In this document: positions 8,681 to 18,000 of the stretch, in pieces
Layout of the letters: each line of letters starts with the position of its first letter
Position numbering within the stretch: position 1 is the first letter of the stretch
NCBI GenBank assembly: GCA_020725805.1
Contig: DYEF01000065.1
Coordinates: forward strand, 1-40,348
Length of the DNA: 40,348 nt
DNA from: Bdellovibrio sp.
GTDB taxonomy: Bacteria > Myxococcota > SpSt-1050
Reading direction: 5' to 3'
The notes under the pieces: generated by a model
Seen by the model: only the letters and a program-made list of their open reading frames with translations
What the model was told of the DNA's origin: nothing
Databases searched by the model: none
Program-made: the position numbers and the translations under genes

Positions 8681-10582
8681 CTATTTCTTCTCCTCATATT
8701 CAGCATCGACCACATTTTCCTTGGAAGAACCTGAAGCGCCGCTACCCTGCTGCTGATTTGCCTGTGCACCTGACGGACCAGCAGCTGTCCTGTAGAGATG
8801 CTCCGCCATAGAATGAGAGGATGAAACCAGATTATTCATTGCATCCCTGATTTTGCTTATATCTCCACCCTCTTTAAGAACATCTTTGGCCTGTTTCAGG
8901 GCCTGCTCGACCTTATCCTTTGCATCCTGAGGAATCTTATCCTTGTTTTCGTTTAATGTCTTCTCAATCTGATAAACCAGTCCGTCAAGTTTATTCCTCT
9001 CCTCGATCTCCTCTCTTCTCTTCTTGTCCTCCTCCTCGTGGAGCTTGGCCTCCTGAACCTTCTTCTCGATCTCCTCTTTTGAGAGTCCTGAACTGGCTGT
9101 AATTGTTATCTTCTGTTCTCTCCCTGTAGCCTTGTCCTTGGCGGAGACATGCAGAATACCGTTTGCATCAATATCGAATGTAACTTCGATCTGAGGCACC
9201 CCTCTGGGGGCAGGAGGAATACCATCCAGAATAAACATCCCTAAAGACCTGTTGTCCCTTGCCATCTCCCTCTCTCCCTGAAGGACGTGAACCTCTACCG
9301 AAGTCTGATTGTCTGCTGCAGTTGAAAATATCTCTGATTTCCTGGTCGGAATAGTGGTATTTCTCTCAATTATTTTTGTCATTACACCGCCGAGCGTCTC
9401 CACACCCAGAGAAAGCGGCGTCACATCCAGAAGGAGTAAATCCTTAACATCCCCTGCCAGCACACCGCCCTGAACAGCTGCACCTATAGCAACCACCTCA
9501 TCAGGATTAACCGACCTGTTTGGTTCCTTACCGAAAAACTTCTTTACCTCCTCCTGAATACGCGGCATTCTGGTCATACCGCCGACGAGCACTACTTCAT
9601 CGATATCCGAGGGCTTCAGTTTGGCATCCTCTAAAGCCTGTCTGACCGGACCAAACGATTTCATAATCAGGTCTTCACAGAGTGCTTCGAGTTTGGTCCT
9701 CGAAAGCTTTATGTTCATATGCTTCGGACCGCTCGCATCTGCCGTAAGAAATGGCAGATTAATCTCTGTCTCCAGAGCAGTCGAGAGCTCTATCTTCGCC
9801 TTTTCCGCGGCATCTTTCAGTCTCTGAATAACCATTTTGTCGGAGGAGACATCTATCCCTGTATCCTTTCTGAACTGCTCTATCAGGTATTCTATTATTC
9901 TCTGGTCGATGTTGTCTCCGCCCAAATGCGTATCTCCGTTCGTGGACTTCACCTCGACAACGTTCTCACCAACCTCCAGTATCGAGATATCGAACGTACC
10001 ACCTCCGAAGTCATAGACCGCTATAACCTGATCCTTCTTCTTATCCATCCCGTAGGCAAGTGCCGCAGCGGTCGGTTCATTAATAATCCTGAGGACATTC
10101 AGACCGGCTATAGTCCCTGCATCCTTCGTGGCCTGTCTCTGCGAATCGTTGAAATATGCCGGTACTGTAATAACGGCATCCTTTACCGGCTGACCGAGGT
10201 ATCTCTCTGCAGCTCTCTTCAGCTTCATAAGAATCTGTGCGGATATCTCGGGAGGAGAATATTTTTTGCCTCTGATTTCTACCTGTGCATCTCCGTTCGG
10301 CGCCTGCACAACCTTATATGGGACCATCTTTATCTCCTGCTCCACCTCATTGAACCTTCGCCCCATAAACCTTTTTATAGAAAATATGGTATTTTCGGGA
10401 TTTGTAATTGCCTGCCTTTTTGCTACCTGACCTACGACTATCTCATTCTCCTTAATGAAACCTACAACCGAAGGGGTCGTTCTGGTACCCTCTTCGTTTT
10501 CAATGACCTTAACATCCTTTCCTTCCATAATAGCAACCACAGAATTTGTCGTACCAAGGTCGATTCCGATAATTTTACCCAT
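8681..10582 (-). CDS. dnaK: Molecular chaperone DnaK (Hsp70)
   Basis: A 633-aa Hsp70, the ATP-driven chaperone that binds unfolded peptides together with DnaJ and GrpE. The ATPase domain begins with GIDLGTTNS at 5-13 and contains the [10 protein letters not shown] and VGGMTRMP signatures. The conserved linker [13 protein letters not shown] leads into the substrate-binding domain, and the protein ends with a helical lid, a short Gly/Gln/Ser-rich stretch and EYEEKK. Length and motifs are normal. GGAGGTAA eight bases before the ATG is a strong ribosome binding site. No grpE, dnaJ or hrcA is adjacent, so it appears to be a single-gene unit with its own promoter and a 5-7-5 palindrome over the -10. 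Confidence 0.98.
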   Translation of the reverse strand: MGKIIGIDLGTTNSVVAIMEGKDVKVIENEEGTRTTPSVVGFIKENEIVVGQVAKRQAITNPENTIFSIKRFMGRRFNEVEQEIKMVPYKVVQAPNGDAQVEIRGKKYSPPEISAQILMKLKRAAERYLGQPVKDAVITVPAYFNDSQRQATKDAGTIAGLNVLRIINEPTAAALAYGMDKKKDQVIAVYDFGGGTFDISILEVGENVVEVKSTNGDTHLGGDNIDQRIIEYLIEQFRKDTGIDVSSDKMVIQRLKDAAEKAKIELSTALETEINLPFLTADASGPKHMNIKLSRTKLEALCEDLIMKSFGPVRQALEDAKLKPSDIDEVVLVGGMTRMPRIQEEVKKFFGKEPNRSVNPDEVVAIGAAVQGGVLAGDVKDLLLLDVTPLSLGVETLGGVMTKIIERNTTIPTRKSEIFSTAADNQTSVEVHVLQGEREMARDNRSLGMFILDGIPPAPRGVPQIEVTFDIDANGILHVSAKDKATGREQKITITASSGLSKEEIEKKVQEAKLHEEEDKKRREEIEERNKLDGLVYQIEKTLNENKDKIPQDAKDKVEQALKQAKDVLKEGGDISKIRDAMNNLVSSSHSMAEHLYRTAAGPSGAQANQQQGSGASGSSKENVVDAEYEEKK

Positions 10583-10652
10583 TATTCTTACCTCCTGTCT
10601 TAAATTTGATAAACTTTATTTTCTTTGCCATTCTCCTTAATCCTTAAACCTG

Positions 10653-10669
10653 AGTGAAAAATAATCACT
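10653..10669. repeat. Short palindrome over the dnaK -10 box
   Basis: AGTGA and TCACT form a perfect 5-bp inverted repeat with a 7-base spacer that covers the proposed -10 of dnaK. The place suits a repressor site, but it does not match the CIRCE consensus, and five bases per arm could occur by chance. Confidence 0.3.
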
Positions 10670-10685
10670 AATATAAATATGTCAA
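10658..10685 (-). promoter_or_regulatory. dnaK: Promoter for dnaK
   Basis: On the minus strand a perfect TTGACA (10685 to 10680) is followed after 16 bp by TATTTT (10663 to 10658). This looks like a housekeeping sigma factor promoter. No sigma-32 type CCCCAT element was seen. The predicted leader is about 70 bases. Confidence 0.55.
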
Positions 10686-10753
10686 GGCTTGGCAGAAAAA
10701 CCTTAAAAAGACCATCAGATACCTGAAAACCTAAATTTTGGTAATTCATTTTC

Positions 10754-10782
10754 TTGACAAACCAGCAAAAATAAAATACGAG
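10754..10782 (+). promoter_or_regulatory. Possible promoter for the ferredoxin gene
   Basis: A perfect TTGACA lies at 10754-10759. At the normal 17-bp distance only TACGAG is found (3 of 6 matches); a better TAAAAT at 10772-10777 is too close at 12 bp. The -35 is convincing, the -10 is not. Confidence 0.35.
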
Positions 10783-10821
10783 ATTTTGACTTATTTTGAA
10801 CCCATTACGGAGGTTTTTGGT

Positions 10822-11007
10822 ATGGCAATGAAGATTACAGAAGAATGCATCTCCTGCGGAGCCTGCGAACCTGAGTGTCCGAGAAGCGCAATATCCGAGG
10901 GAGAAAAGATATTTGTAATAGACCCCAATGTATGCACCGAATGTAAGGATGAAGGTGGCCCGAAGTGCGTTCCGGTATGCCCGGTTGACTGCATAAAAAA
11001 GGCCTAA
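10822..11007 (+). CDS. 2[4Fe-4S] ferredoxin, YfhL-like
   Basis: A 61-aa electron carrier for two [4Fe-4S] clusters. The first set is [12 protein letters not shown] (C-x2-C-x2-C-x3-CP). The second is CTEC, then seven residues, then CVPVCP, an insertion typical of YfhL and Alvin-type ferredoxins. ATG at 10822 is chosen because GGAGG (10809-10813) stands eight bases upstream and the family begins MAxxIT; an upstream TTG in the same frame (10738) has no such site. The physiological partner is unknown. Its stop overlaps the stop of mutS2 on the other strand by 4 bases. Confidence 0.93.
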   Translation: MAMKITEECISCGACEPECPRSAISEGEKIFVIDPNVCTECKDEGGPKCVPVCPVDCIKKA

Positions 11008-13361
11008 TCGCTCTTAATTTCAACAATAGTAACCCCGTCACCGCCGTCACTGAGTTCTGCCGGCCTGAAGGCCGAGACATATATAGACTGTCTGAGATAT
11101 TTTCTTATACCTGTCTTCAGTGACCCGGTTCCGTGACCGTGAATAATCTTTAACCTGCTGTAGGATTTTCTGTAGGCAAAATCGAGTTCCTTTTCGATTT
11201 CGGAAATAGCGTCATCCAGATAGAGTCCCCTGACATCGATCTCTTTCTGGTACTCGATTACTCCGCCCTTATATTTAACCTCATTCAAAGGTTCGCTTGG
11301 GAGATTAAGTTCAGGTTTCTTTTTTGAATCAGTTTTTGTAATATCCTTACTGGCAAGCCAGATGTTTTTGGAATTGATATTGACAAGATATCTGTCTTTT
11401 TTAGGGTCATATTCTATTACATATCCCTCCGATTTCAGACTCCCGGAATATACGGATTCACCTATACCAAAACTCTTCATTCCCTTGTCGCCTGAATCAT
11501 TATCCCGGGCGCTGTGAGTATTAATGAAATCCCTTATCTCTTTCTGGAGATTTACTGCCAGCTTCATATCTGATTCCTTCTGAATACGGGTTATCTCGGC
11601 AGATATCCTGTTGTAGAAGATCTCAAGTTCCGAAATGATCTTATCCCTTTTCCTGTTCAGGTCCTCGAGCCTGCTCTGATAATCTGCCTTCTCTCTCTCG
11701 ACAAGCATATTGAATTCTTTATTTCTCTCTTCCCTTTCCCTCTCAAGTTCCGAAATCTTTTCAGAAAGCTCCTTCTCGCGCAGCTTTACAAGATTCGTAA
11801 TTTCAAGATATTCCCTGTATTCATCTCCGAGCAGACGCGCGGCATTCTCAATAATCTCTTCCGGAATTCCCATATCCCTTGCAATCCTGAGAGTATATGA
11901 TTCCCCGGAGACCCCTATCATAAGTTTATATGTGGGCTTCAGCAAAACAGGGTCAAAACCCATTGCAGCATTGACAATATCCTTTCTCCCTGATGCCCAT
12001 ATCCTGAGCTCATGGAAATGCGTTGTAACGAAGACAAAGGCCCCCTTTTTAATCATGCTCTCTATGATGGATGCTGAAAGTGCCGAACCCTCCTTCGGGT
12101 CTGTATCGGAGGCAATCTCGTCCAGCAGAACAAGGTCGTCTTCCGAACAGTTGTCGAGAATATACTTCAGCCTTTTTATATGACCTGTAAAGGTCGAGAG
12201 ACCCTGTTCCAGACTCTGTGCATCCCCGAAGCAGGTATAGACCCTGTTAAAAAGCCTCATTCTGCTCTTTTCATAAGCCGGGAAAAAGAGACCGGATTTC
12301 ATATGCAGGAGCGCAAGCCCTATCGATTTTAGTAAAACGGTCTTGCCGCCGGCATTTGGTCCAGAAATAATCAATCCCTTTACACCATCCTCAAGATATA
12401 CGCTATTTGTAACCACATTGAGATTCCTGATTACGAGTATCGGATGACGTATATCCTGAATATCAACCTCATAACCTATCTTCAGTCCGGTTCCTTCTGT
12501 CTTTAAACTATATCTGCCCTTTGCAAATATAACATCAATCCTGACAAGAATCTCATAATCGCGGCGCAGGTTCTCCGAAAACTTACTGATAATACCGCAC
12601 AGGTCCCTTAAAATATTCTCCTCTTCCTTGATGGCAAGTGACTCTGCAAATACAAGTTCGTTTCCAAGATTAATTACAGACTCAGGTTCAATAAAGAGGG
12701 TCTCACCTGTACTTGATGAGCCGTGAATAATCCCCTTAATACTTCCCTTAAACTGGGTCTTTACCGGAAGCACATATCTGTTGTTTCTGATAGTATAATA
12801 GAGATCCATCATCATTTTCTGGGTATCCGGCTTGCTGAGATAATCATCGATTATCCCTATTATTCTCTCCCTGATTCTTCTGACCTCAAAACGGAGGTTC
12901 GTAAGCTTTTCCGAACAATCATCCCTTATTATACCCTTTTCATCTATTATTCTGTTGATAGCAGAAAAAAGCTCATCATACCGGTCAAGATTCTCCGCAA
13001 GACTATATAGATACGGATACTCCTCGCGCCTTGACCTTACAAAGGAGCGAATCTGCCTCACAAGAGATATCATATCCTTTATAGTCAGTATGTCGGTCCC
13101 TGAAATAACACCGCCCTTCGTGATTCTTGCGAGGTGCGGTCTTATATCGGTCAGTGAGTTGAGAGAAATATCCTCATTGTCACGAATTGCCGAGACCGCC
13201 TCACGGACAAACTCATATTCCCTCTCGATATCTTCTCTGTTATTCAGAAATATTATATTATCAAAATATTCCTTACCGTTTACTGTATGGGCAAATTCCT
13301 TTAGTTTTTCCCTGACAAAATCGAATTCGAGGTCTTTCAGGGTAATTTCATCGGCAATCAT
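11004..13361 (-). CDS. mutS2: Endonuclease/ATPase MutS2
   Basis: A 785-aa MutS-family ATPase without the mismatch-recognition domain. In other bacteria it limits recombination or splits collided ribosomes. Helical core and clamp regions precede the ATPase: Walker A GPNAGGKT at 334-341, Walker B VLLDEI at 411-416 followed by [14 protein letters not shown] long charged coiled coil (about 520-610) leads to a C-terminal Smr domain containing [10 protein letters not shown] and HGHGTGSL, the nuclease signature. All expected parts are present. It starts five bases after a small lipoprotein gene and lacks a clear ribosome binding site, so translation is probably coupled. Confidence 0.96.
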   Translation of the reverse strand: MIADEITLKDLEFDFVREKLKEFAHTVNGKEYFDNIIFLNNREDIEREYEFVREAVSAIRDNEDISLNSLTDIRPHLARITKGGVISGTDILTIKDMISLVRQIRSFVRSRREEYPYLYSLAENLDRYDELFSAINRIIDEKGIIRDDCSEKLTNLRFEVRRIRERIIGIIDDYLSKPDTQKMMMDLYYTIRNNRYVLPVKTQFKGSIKGIIHGSSSTGETLFIEPESVINLGNELVFAESLAIKEEENILRDLCGIISKFSENLRRDYEILVRIDVIFAKGRYSLKTEGTGLKIGYEVDIQDIRHPILVIRNLNVVTNSVYLEDGVKGLIISGPNAGGKTVLLKSIGLALLHMKSGLFFPAYEKSRMRLFNRVYTCFGDAQSLEQGLSTFTGHIKRLKYILDNCSEDDLVLLDEIASDTDPKEGSALSASIIESMIKKGAFVFVTTHFHELRIWASGRKDIVNAAMGFDPVLLKPTYKLMIGVSGESYTLRIARDMGIPEEIIENAARLLGDEYREYLEITNLVKLREKELSEKISELEREREERNKEFNMLVEREKADYQSRLEDLNRKRDKIISELEIFYNRISAEITRIQKESDMKLAVNLQKEIRDFINTHSARDNDSGDKGMKSFGIGESVYSGSLKSEGYVIEYDPKKDRYLVNINSKNIWLASKDITKTDSKKKPELNLPSEPLNEVKYKGGVIEYQKEIDVRGLYLDDAISEIEKELDFAYRKSYSRLKIIHGHGTGSLKTGIRKYLRQSIYVSAFRPAELSDGGDGVTIVEIKSD

Positions 13362-13366
13362 AGAAT

Positions 13367-13630
13367 CTATTCTGACCCGGTATCAGATAGTATCTCTGCA
13401 TCGGATATCTGCACACTGCATCTGGAATGGAATGTATAATAATATGAATTGAGGTAGTCAGTACACTCCTGTTTGTCTCCGTCTTTCGACACTTTCAGAA
13501 GCAGCGCCTTTACCTGTTCGTCGAGACAGGATTCTGCCTTATCCTTCAGGTCTTCGCAGGGCTCGGACGAACAGGAAAATAAAAGGGAAAAAAAGAACAA
13601 CAGACAAATAAATAAAACACGGAGATTCAT
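13367..13630 (-). CDS. Small cysteine-containing lipoprotein
   Basis: An 87-aa protein with a strong signal sequence (residues 1-19) ending in the lipobox LLFSC, so Cys20 should be lipidated. The mature part is about 67 residues, acidic, with four further cysteines (25, 35, 56, 71) that could form two disulfides. No family was recognised. It lies between xerD (46 bases upstream) and mutS2 (5 bases downstream) on the same strand. No clear ribosome binding site precedes the ATG. The signal peptide and lipobox make it very likely real. Confidence 0.7.
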   Translation of the reverse strand: MNLRVLFICLLFFFSLLFSCSSEPCEDLKDKAESCLDEQVKALLLKVSKDGDKQECTDYLNSYYYTFHSRCSVQISDAEILSDTGSE

Positions 13631-13676
13631 ATAACTACATTTAACAAATTTTTTACCAATGTAAAGAAAATACTAA

Positions 13677-14567
13677 TCAGCCTCTCGGATGAAACTTTTT
13701 ATACATCTCTACTATCCTTTTCGTATCCAGATGGGTATAAATCTGAGTCGTGGATATATCGGAATGACCGAGCATCTCCTGAACTGCCCTCAGGTCTGCC
13801 CCGTTCTGAATCAGGTGTGATGCAAATGAATGCCTCAGAATATGCGGATATATATCTTTCTTAATCCCTGCAAGAGTTGCATAATGTTTCAGAATCTTCC
13901 AGAGCCCCACCCTCGAGAGCCTCTTCCCGCTCTTATTCAAAAAGAGAAAATCTGTCTGACCACTCCTGATAAACAAAGCCCTCGCATTCCCGATGTATTC
14001 CTTGAGTTTTAGGATTGCCTTCTGGCCTATAGGAACAAGTCTCTCCTTCGAACCTTTCCCAAAAACCCTTATAAATCCGGCATCAAGGTTTACATCGTTT
14101 GTCCTGAGATTGCACAATTCCGATGCTCTGAGACCGGCGGAATACATAACTTCAAGTATCGCCGCATCCCGCACACCGAATTTATCCTTGGAGTCTGGTT
14201 GCATAAGAAGTCTCTCAACCTCCTCTACAGTGAGATACTCCGGCAGATTCATTCTGACCTTTGGTATATCAATCAGCGACGAGGGATTAGAGTTTATATA
14301 TCTTTCACGCAGCAAAAACCTGAAAAACTGCCTGACTACAACCATATTATGGTGCTGCGTCCTCCTGTCGAGTCCAAGGGTATCGAGATACCTGAGATAA
14401 TCAACTATATTTGTCTGTGTTATACTGTTGATATCATCTGTAATATCCGAGATAAAGGTTATGAATCTCAGAAGTTCCCTCGAATAGGAATCAATAGTAT
14501 TTTTGGAATAACCTCTCTCCGATATAAGATAATCGATAAACAGATCCTGAAATCTTTCCAGACTCAT
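13677..14567 (-). CDS. xerD: Tyrosine recombinase XerD
   Basis: A 296-aa site-specific recombinase of the XerC/XerD class that resolves chromosome dimers at dif. The N-terminal SAM-like domain (about 1-105) precedes the catalytic domain. The catalytic set is complete: Arg147 in SAGLRASEL, Lys171 in GKGSKER, His242 and Arg245 in PHILRHSFA, His268 in GHSDISTTQ and Tyr277 in IYTH. Spacing tracks E. coli XerD within one or two residues, favouring XerD over XerC. The ATG overlaps the stop of the preceding membrane protein gene as ATGA. No mobile-element ends are seen nearby, so this is a housekeeping gene rather than an integrase. Confidence 0.92.
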   Translation of the reverse strand: MSLERFQDLFIDYLISERGYSKNTIDSYSRELLRFITFISDITDDINSITQTNIVDYLRYLDTLGLDRRTQHHNMVVVRQFFRFLLRERYINSNPSSLIDIPKVRMNLPEYLTVEEVERLLMQPDSKDKFGVRDAAILEVMYSAGLRASELCNLRTNDVNLDAGFIRVFGKGSKERLVPIGQKAILKLKEYIGNARALFIRSGQTDFLFLNKSGKRLSRVGLWKILKHYATLAGIKKDIYPHILRHSFASHLIQNGADLRAVQEMLGHSDISTTQIYTHLDTKRIVEMYKKFHPRG

Positions 14568-15136
14568 TTTTTTGAATTAAGGGAGTTGAGTTTTTCTCTC
14601 GTTCTTGCCAGAATCTCTCTTACTGAATTGAAATCAGTAACGGTCAGGGGGTCGCCGTTGAAGTTATAAATTTCGATTACAATTTTATCCAGCCTCTTTC
14701 CGGCATTCATAAGGTTACCGATAATATCCTTCTCCTCCTTACTGTAATCCTTATAAAACGGGCTCTCAGGGGCGATCTTCTGAACATACATAAAGTCATA
14801 TATCTGATAAAGTCTTGTCTTATAGGGCGTTATATCAACTCTGACCTTGTCGCTGGTCTTCTTCTCTTCTCTTTTAAGATTTATCTCATTTTCGAAGTCT
14901 TCGATCAGCGAATCGAAGTCATTTAATACCCTGACATATTTCGGGATATTCTCCTCGGTCAGAAGCTCCGTCTCCCTGAAATATTTCTTGTATATCACAA
15001 AAGAAATAACAATCAGGAATGCGAGCAGAAAGATCCATCCCTCGGACCTGACAAACTTCAGAAAGGGTCTGTCCTGATAACTCGACTGGATATCCTTAAT
15101 ATCCGCGCTACTGTCGTTTTTATATTCACCTTTCAT
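14564..15136 (-). CDS. Single-pass membrane protein of unknown function
   Basis: A 190-aa protein with one hydrophobic helix (about 34-52) flanked by a charged N-terminal segment, giving a probable N-in topology with about 135 residues outside the membrane. The outer part is rich in Lys, Glu and Asp and predicted helical, with no cysteine and no motif recognised. It is the first gene of the unit with xerD and overlaps it by four bases. A good promoter (15154-15182) lies 18 bases upstream. The coupling with xerD may be shared expression only; no functional link can be read. Confidence 0.75.
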   Translation of the reverse strand: MKGEYKNDSSADIKDIQSSYQDRPFLKFVRSEGWIFLLAFLIVISFVIYKKYFRETELLTEENIPKYVRVLNDFDSLIEDFENEINLKREEKKTSDKVRVDITPYKTRLYQIYDFMYVQKIAPESPFYKDYSKEEKDIIGNLMNAGKRLDKIVIEIYNFNGDPLTVTDFNSVREILARTREKLNSLNSKK

Positions 15137-15153
15137 AAATCACGCCCAAGTAA

Positions 15154-15182
15154 AATATATATTCAGTTGTCTGATATGGCAA
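15154..15182 (-). promoter_or_regulatory. Promoter of the membrane protein-xerD-mutS2 unit
   Basis: TTGCCA (15182 to 15177, 5 of 6 matches) and TATATT (15159 to 15154, 5 of 6) stand 17 bp apart on the minus strand. The predicted start is about 11 bases before the ATG at 15136. Confidence 0.6.
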
Positions 15183-15209
15183 GATATTTGATTTACGGAT
15201 ACCGGTTAT

Positions 15210-16727
15210 TCAGTTACAGGCCGCTTTATATCTGATAGTTACATTATTGGGGCAGTTTGCCGGTACTGCATTACCGGTAAAATATACAGAGTTATGTTCG
15301 CTATTATAGACAAAACCGTTCAGGTCGTCTCTTGGTATATTTATATTATCTCTAAATACCTCTATTGAACCTACTTCAGGCCTTCTTGACAGATAGTATT
15401 CGACATTGCAGGACCTGTTAAAATGTTTTTCAAATAAATAATCAGCCCAGTCGGGACTGCATATCGATGCAAAATGAGAATTTTCAAATTTACTCATAAA
15501 CTCCGCATATCTTTTTGCAGCAACTGCGCCCTTCCCATCAATCACATCGCCACAATCCAGAGGTTTCGGTTCACTGCTACCCGGGTCAAATCCGGCTATT
15601 ACAAAGACATTTATCAGCTTCTCGTTTCTGATTGTCTTAAAGAAATCAGAATAAAAGCTGACAGGCGCACTGGAATTATCATCGGAATCAGTCAGAATAA
15701 GAAGAGTCAGATATGAATAATCATTATCCAGAAAGCCCTTATTCCCCGCCGGATCATTTATATTTGGGTCAGAAAGTGCCTTTTTCAAAGCCAAAAGACA
15801 GGACTCTTTTCCGTCTGGTCTATCCTGCAATACACTGCTGTTGGCAAGAAATGCCTCTTCAAATTTTTCGGTTACAGGTTCAAAGGCAGGATTTCTCGGG
15901 TGCGGGGGAGGAAAATCAGATATAATCTTCGGGTAATTCTCGCTGCCAATAAAAACACCGGGATAATACCACTTTTCACCGATAAGAAACGGTTCATCAG
16001 ACTCCTCTAAGACAACCGACAGATTGAAAATTATATTATATTCATTGCTGAGAGTATCTCTCTTTGTAAGATATGATATGAATTTTTTGAGATTAGGTTT
16101 AATATTCTCTCTCTCATCTGCCATACTCTTTGTAGTATCGATACACCATAGAATATTTTCACCCTTAATCGAATTTGAAACGAATGTATCGGTTATATTC
16201 CTGTCATTAGTTACCTCGCCTTTTATTGACTGTGCTAAAATATTTACATAAATTGCAGAGTCGCTCGCATTAGAGGCGTCAGTAATTATCTTCAGTTTTG
16301 CCTCGTCATAAGCCGCTGTATCAGAACATCTATCGGCAGTATAACGGACTTTTACTATGACAGACTCACCTCTGGCAAGAACCAGTGGCATAACCGGTTT
16401 ATCAATGACAGCAAATCTCTCTGCCTTATCTGAAATAATTTCTACGTTCTTTATCTCCAATGATTTATCACCGCAGGAGATAAGTCTGATTTCCCTTTCG
16501 GACGTTTCATCAGGCAGGGCATCCTCAATTTTGATGCTCAAAGGCTCAATACAAAGTTTTGAAGATTTTTCAGCCCCGGCATTATCCGGATTTTCTGATA
16601 TAATATCATAGGTAATATTATCGGTTAGAGAAGAAACATCCTGAAGAACTCCGTTCTCTTTTGCGTCGCAGGCAAATAATAACGCAATAACTAACCCAAA
16701 AATGGCTGTAAATTTTACTCTTTTCAT
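15210..16727 (-). CDS. VWA-domain lipoprotein
   Basis: A 505-aa secreted protein. The signal peptide ends in the lipobox LLFAC, with Cys20 as lipidation site. Residues about 58-165 look like an Ig-like ASH/choice-of-anchor domain (IRLISCGDKSLEIKNV, then a ...GESVIVKVRY strand). Residues about 190-400 form a von Willebrand A domain with the metal site DTTKS (Asp197, Thr199, Ser201) and a second acidic strand LLILTDSDDNSS. Similar proteins are common on myxobacterial surfaces; ligand and role are unknown. It has its own near-consensus promoter and a GGGGG ribosome binding site, and lies just downstream of the cysteine-rich lipoprotein genes. Confidence 0.85.
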   Translation of the reverse strand: MKRVKFTAIFGLVIALLFACDAKENGVLQDVSSLTDNITYDIISENPDNAGAEKSSKLCIEPLSIKIEDALPDETSEREIRLISCGDKSLEIKNVEIISDKAERFAVIDKPVMPLVLARGESVIVKVRYTADRCSDTAAYDEAKLKIITDASNASDSAIYVNILAQSIKGEVTNDRNITDTFVSNSIKGENILWCIDTTKSMADERENIKPNLKKFISYLTKRDTLSNEYNIIFNLSVVLEESDEPFLIGEKWYYPGVFIGSENYPKIISDFPPPHPRNPAFEPVTEKFEEAFLANSSVLQDRPDGKESCLLALKKALSDPNINDPAGNKGFLDNDYSYLTLLILTDSDDNSSAPVSFYSDFFKTIRNEKLINVFVIAGFDPGSSEPKPLDCGDVIDGKGAVAAKRYAEFMSKFENSHFASICSPDWADYLFEKHFNRSCNVEYYLSRRPEVGSIEVFRDNINIPRDDLNGFVYNSEHNSVYFTGNAVPANCPNNVTIRYKAACN

Positions 16728-16756
16728 ACTTTACCCCCTTGAGTAAAGCCAGTCAT

Positions 16757-16785
16757 ATTATATCCAAAAACCATCCAATTTTCAA
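16757..16785 (-). promoter_or_regulatory. Promoter of the VWA lipoprotein gene
   Basis: TTGAAA (16785 to 16780) and a perfect TATAAT (16762 to 16757) are separated by exactly 17 bp on the minus strand, 11 of 12 consensus matches. The leader would be about 23 bases. Confidence 0.7.
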
Positions 16786-16831
16786 CTTTAAGCAAATTTC
16801 TCAGTAATTCCGGCTCCTGCACATAGTCACA

Positions 16832-17983
16832 TTACTGCACACTCATACAGGTACAGAGTGTGTTTCCGGCAGTAGTACACATAATAGCAGGTGCTTCACA
16901 GTCTGTCTTGGTTGTACAGGAATGAGAACACCCATTATATTTCGCACCACTTAGAGGATTGGTAAACTCAACACAGATAAATCCGTTTGCCGTATCACAG
17001 TCTCTGTTATCATTACAGGCATTACACATCTTCCCGGTACCGCTGCCACAGGGGGATTTGCACTCACATATACCGCCATTACAAAGTCCGCAATTTACAT
17101 ACCCACATTGTTGATCACATTCATTATCAGATTTACATTCGGGGGGCACACATACATTATTTTTACAGATAAAGTCTGAGTCATTACACCAGATTTTACA
17201 CTCATCATTATTAGAGCATTTATCTGAACATAAATGCTCGTCACAGATGTAATTTATACATTTGTCTGACGGACAATCAGAATTCTGACAACATTTATTC
17301 AACGCCAGGACACAATTTCCGTCTTTGCAGACCTGACAGTTCGGGTCACATGCAGGATTACAGACTATCTGCTCGATACACAAAAATGACTTTCCAACAT
17401 CACATTTGGTCTTTCCGTCTGTCCTGTTTTTACAGTCATCATCGTTTACACACTCCTCGCACCTGCCTTCAAAAACATTGCAGTGCCACCCACACGGACA
17501 ATCATTATTATTTGCACATATTCCATAATCAACACAATAGCCATTTTTACATATCTTATTGGGCTTACACTTCTCAGAACAATTATCAGTGCACTCAGTA
17601 AAACCAGTATCAGAACTCACATCAAAACCACCATCTGTAATCTCGACCTTTGTTTCACAGCCGTCTCCCCACAGACCATTAGAGTTGACATATCCTTCCT
17701 TACACCCGCATAATCCTTTTATGCAAACAGAATTTTTGCCGCAGGACAGACCACAGGCACCGCAATTCTCAGGGTCTGATATCTTATTGGTCTCACAACC
17801 GTTCTCCCAGTCGAAATCGCAATCTTCATACCCCTCTATGCAGACGCAGCTATCTCCTTCTATTTTCGTATTTTGCGGGCACACAAGGTCACCACCTGCA
17901 TCCTTTCCCGGACTACTTTTATTTTCAACAGATATGCAACCAAAGACTAATAATGTAAAAATAATAGGAAACATAATTCTCAT
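16832..17983 (-). CDS. Cysteine-rich lipoprotein, A-type (copy 1)
   Basis: A 383-aa secreted protein with 61 cysteines (16%). The ATG at 17983 is chosen because GGAGG lies eight bases upstream; an in-frame ATG 33 bases earlier has no such site. The signal peptide ends in VFGC (Cys16). Residues about 35-120 hold two NGCE-type repeats (GYEDCDFDWENGCE, NCGACG). The remaining 250 residues (from about CTDNCSEKC) are small disulfide-type modules, mostly C-x4/5-DC units, nearly the same as in the gene at 20130-21209. The protein ends LCTCMSVQ. Myxococcota encode many proteins of this style; function is unknown. It is the last gene of the operon starting at 19977. Confidence 0.88.
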   Translation of the reverse strand: MRIMFPIIFTLLVFGCISVENKSSPGKDAGGDLVCPQNTKIEGDSCVCIEGYEDCDFDWENGCETNKISDPENCGACGLSCGKNSVCIKGLCGCKEGYVNSNGLWGDGCETKVEITDGGFDVSSDTGFTECTDNCSEKCKPNKICKNGYCVDYGICANNNDCPCGWHCNVFEGRCEECVNDDDCKNRTDGKTKCDVGKSFLCIEQIVCNPACDPNCQVCKDGNCVLALNKCCQNSDCPSDKCINYICDEHLCSDKCSNNDECKIWCNDSDFICKNNVCVPPECKSDNECDQQCGYVNCGLCNGGICECKSPCGSGTGKMCNACNDNRDCDTANGFICVEFTNPLSGAKYNGCSHSCTTKTDCEAPAIMCTTAGNTLCTCMSVQ

Positions 17984-18000
17984 TACAATCACCTCCAATA

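Noticed and set aside
8537-8756. Two short plus-strand open frames before and over the dnaK end
   Set aside because: They overlap each other, the dnaK coding end and its hairpin, and have no coding signature.
9719-10603. A long plus-strand open frame (294 codons) opposite dnaK
   Set aside because: It is the antisense shadow of dnaK, whose product is unmistakable; no ribosome binding site or family match was seen.
13677-14567. xerD as the integrase of a mobile element
   Set aside because: Its motif spacing fits housekeeping XerD; no attachment repeats, tRNA or phage genes are nearby, and it is in an operon with mutS2.
16797-16840. Inverted repeat CAGTAAT/ATTACTG around the A-type gene end as a terminator
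   Set aside because: The 22-base loop and lack of a T tract make it a poor terminator, and part of it lies in the stop region of the coding sequence.
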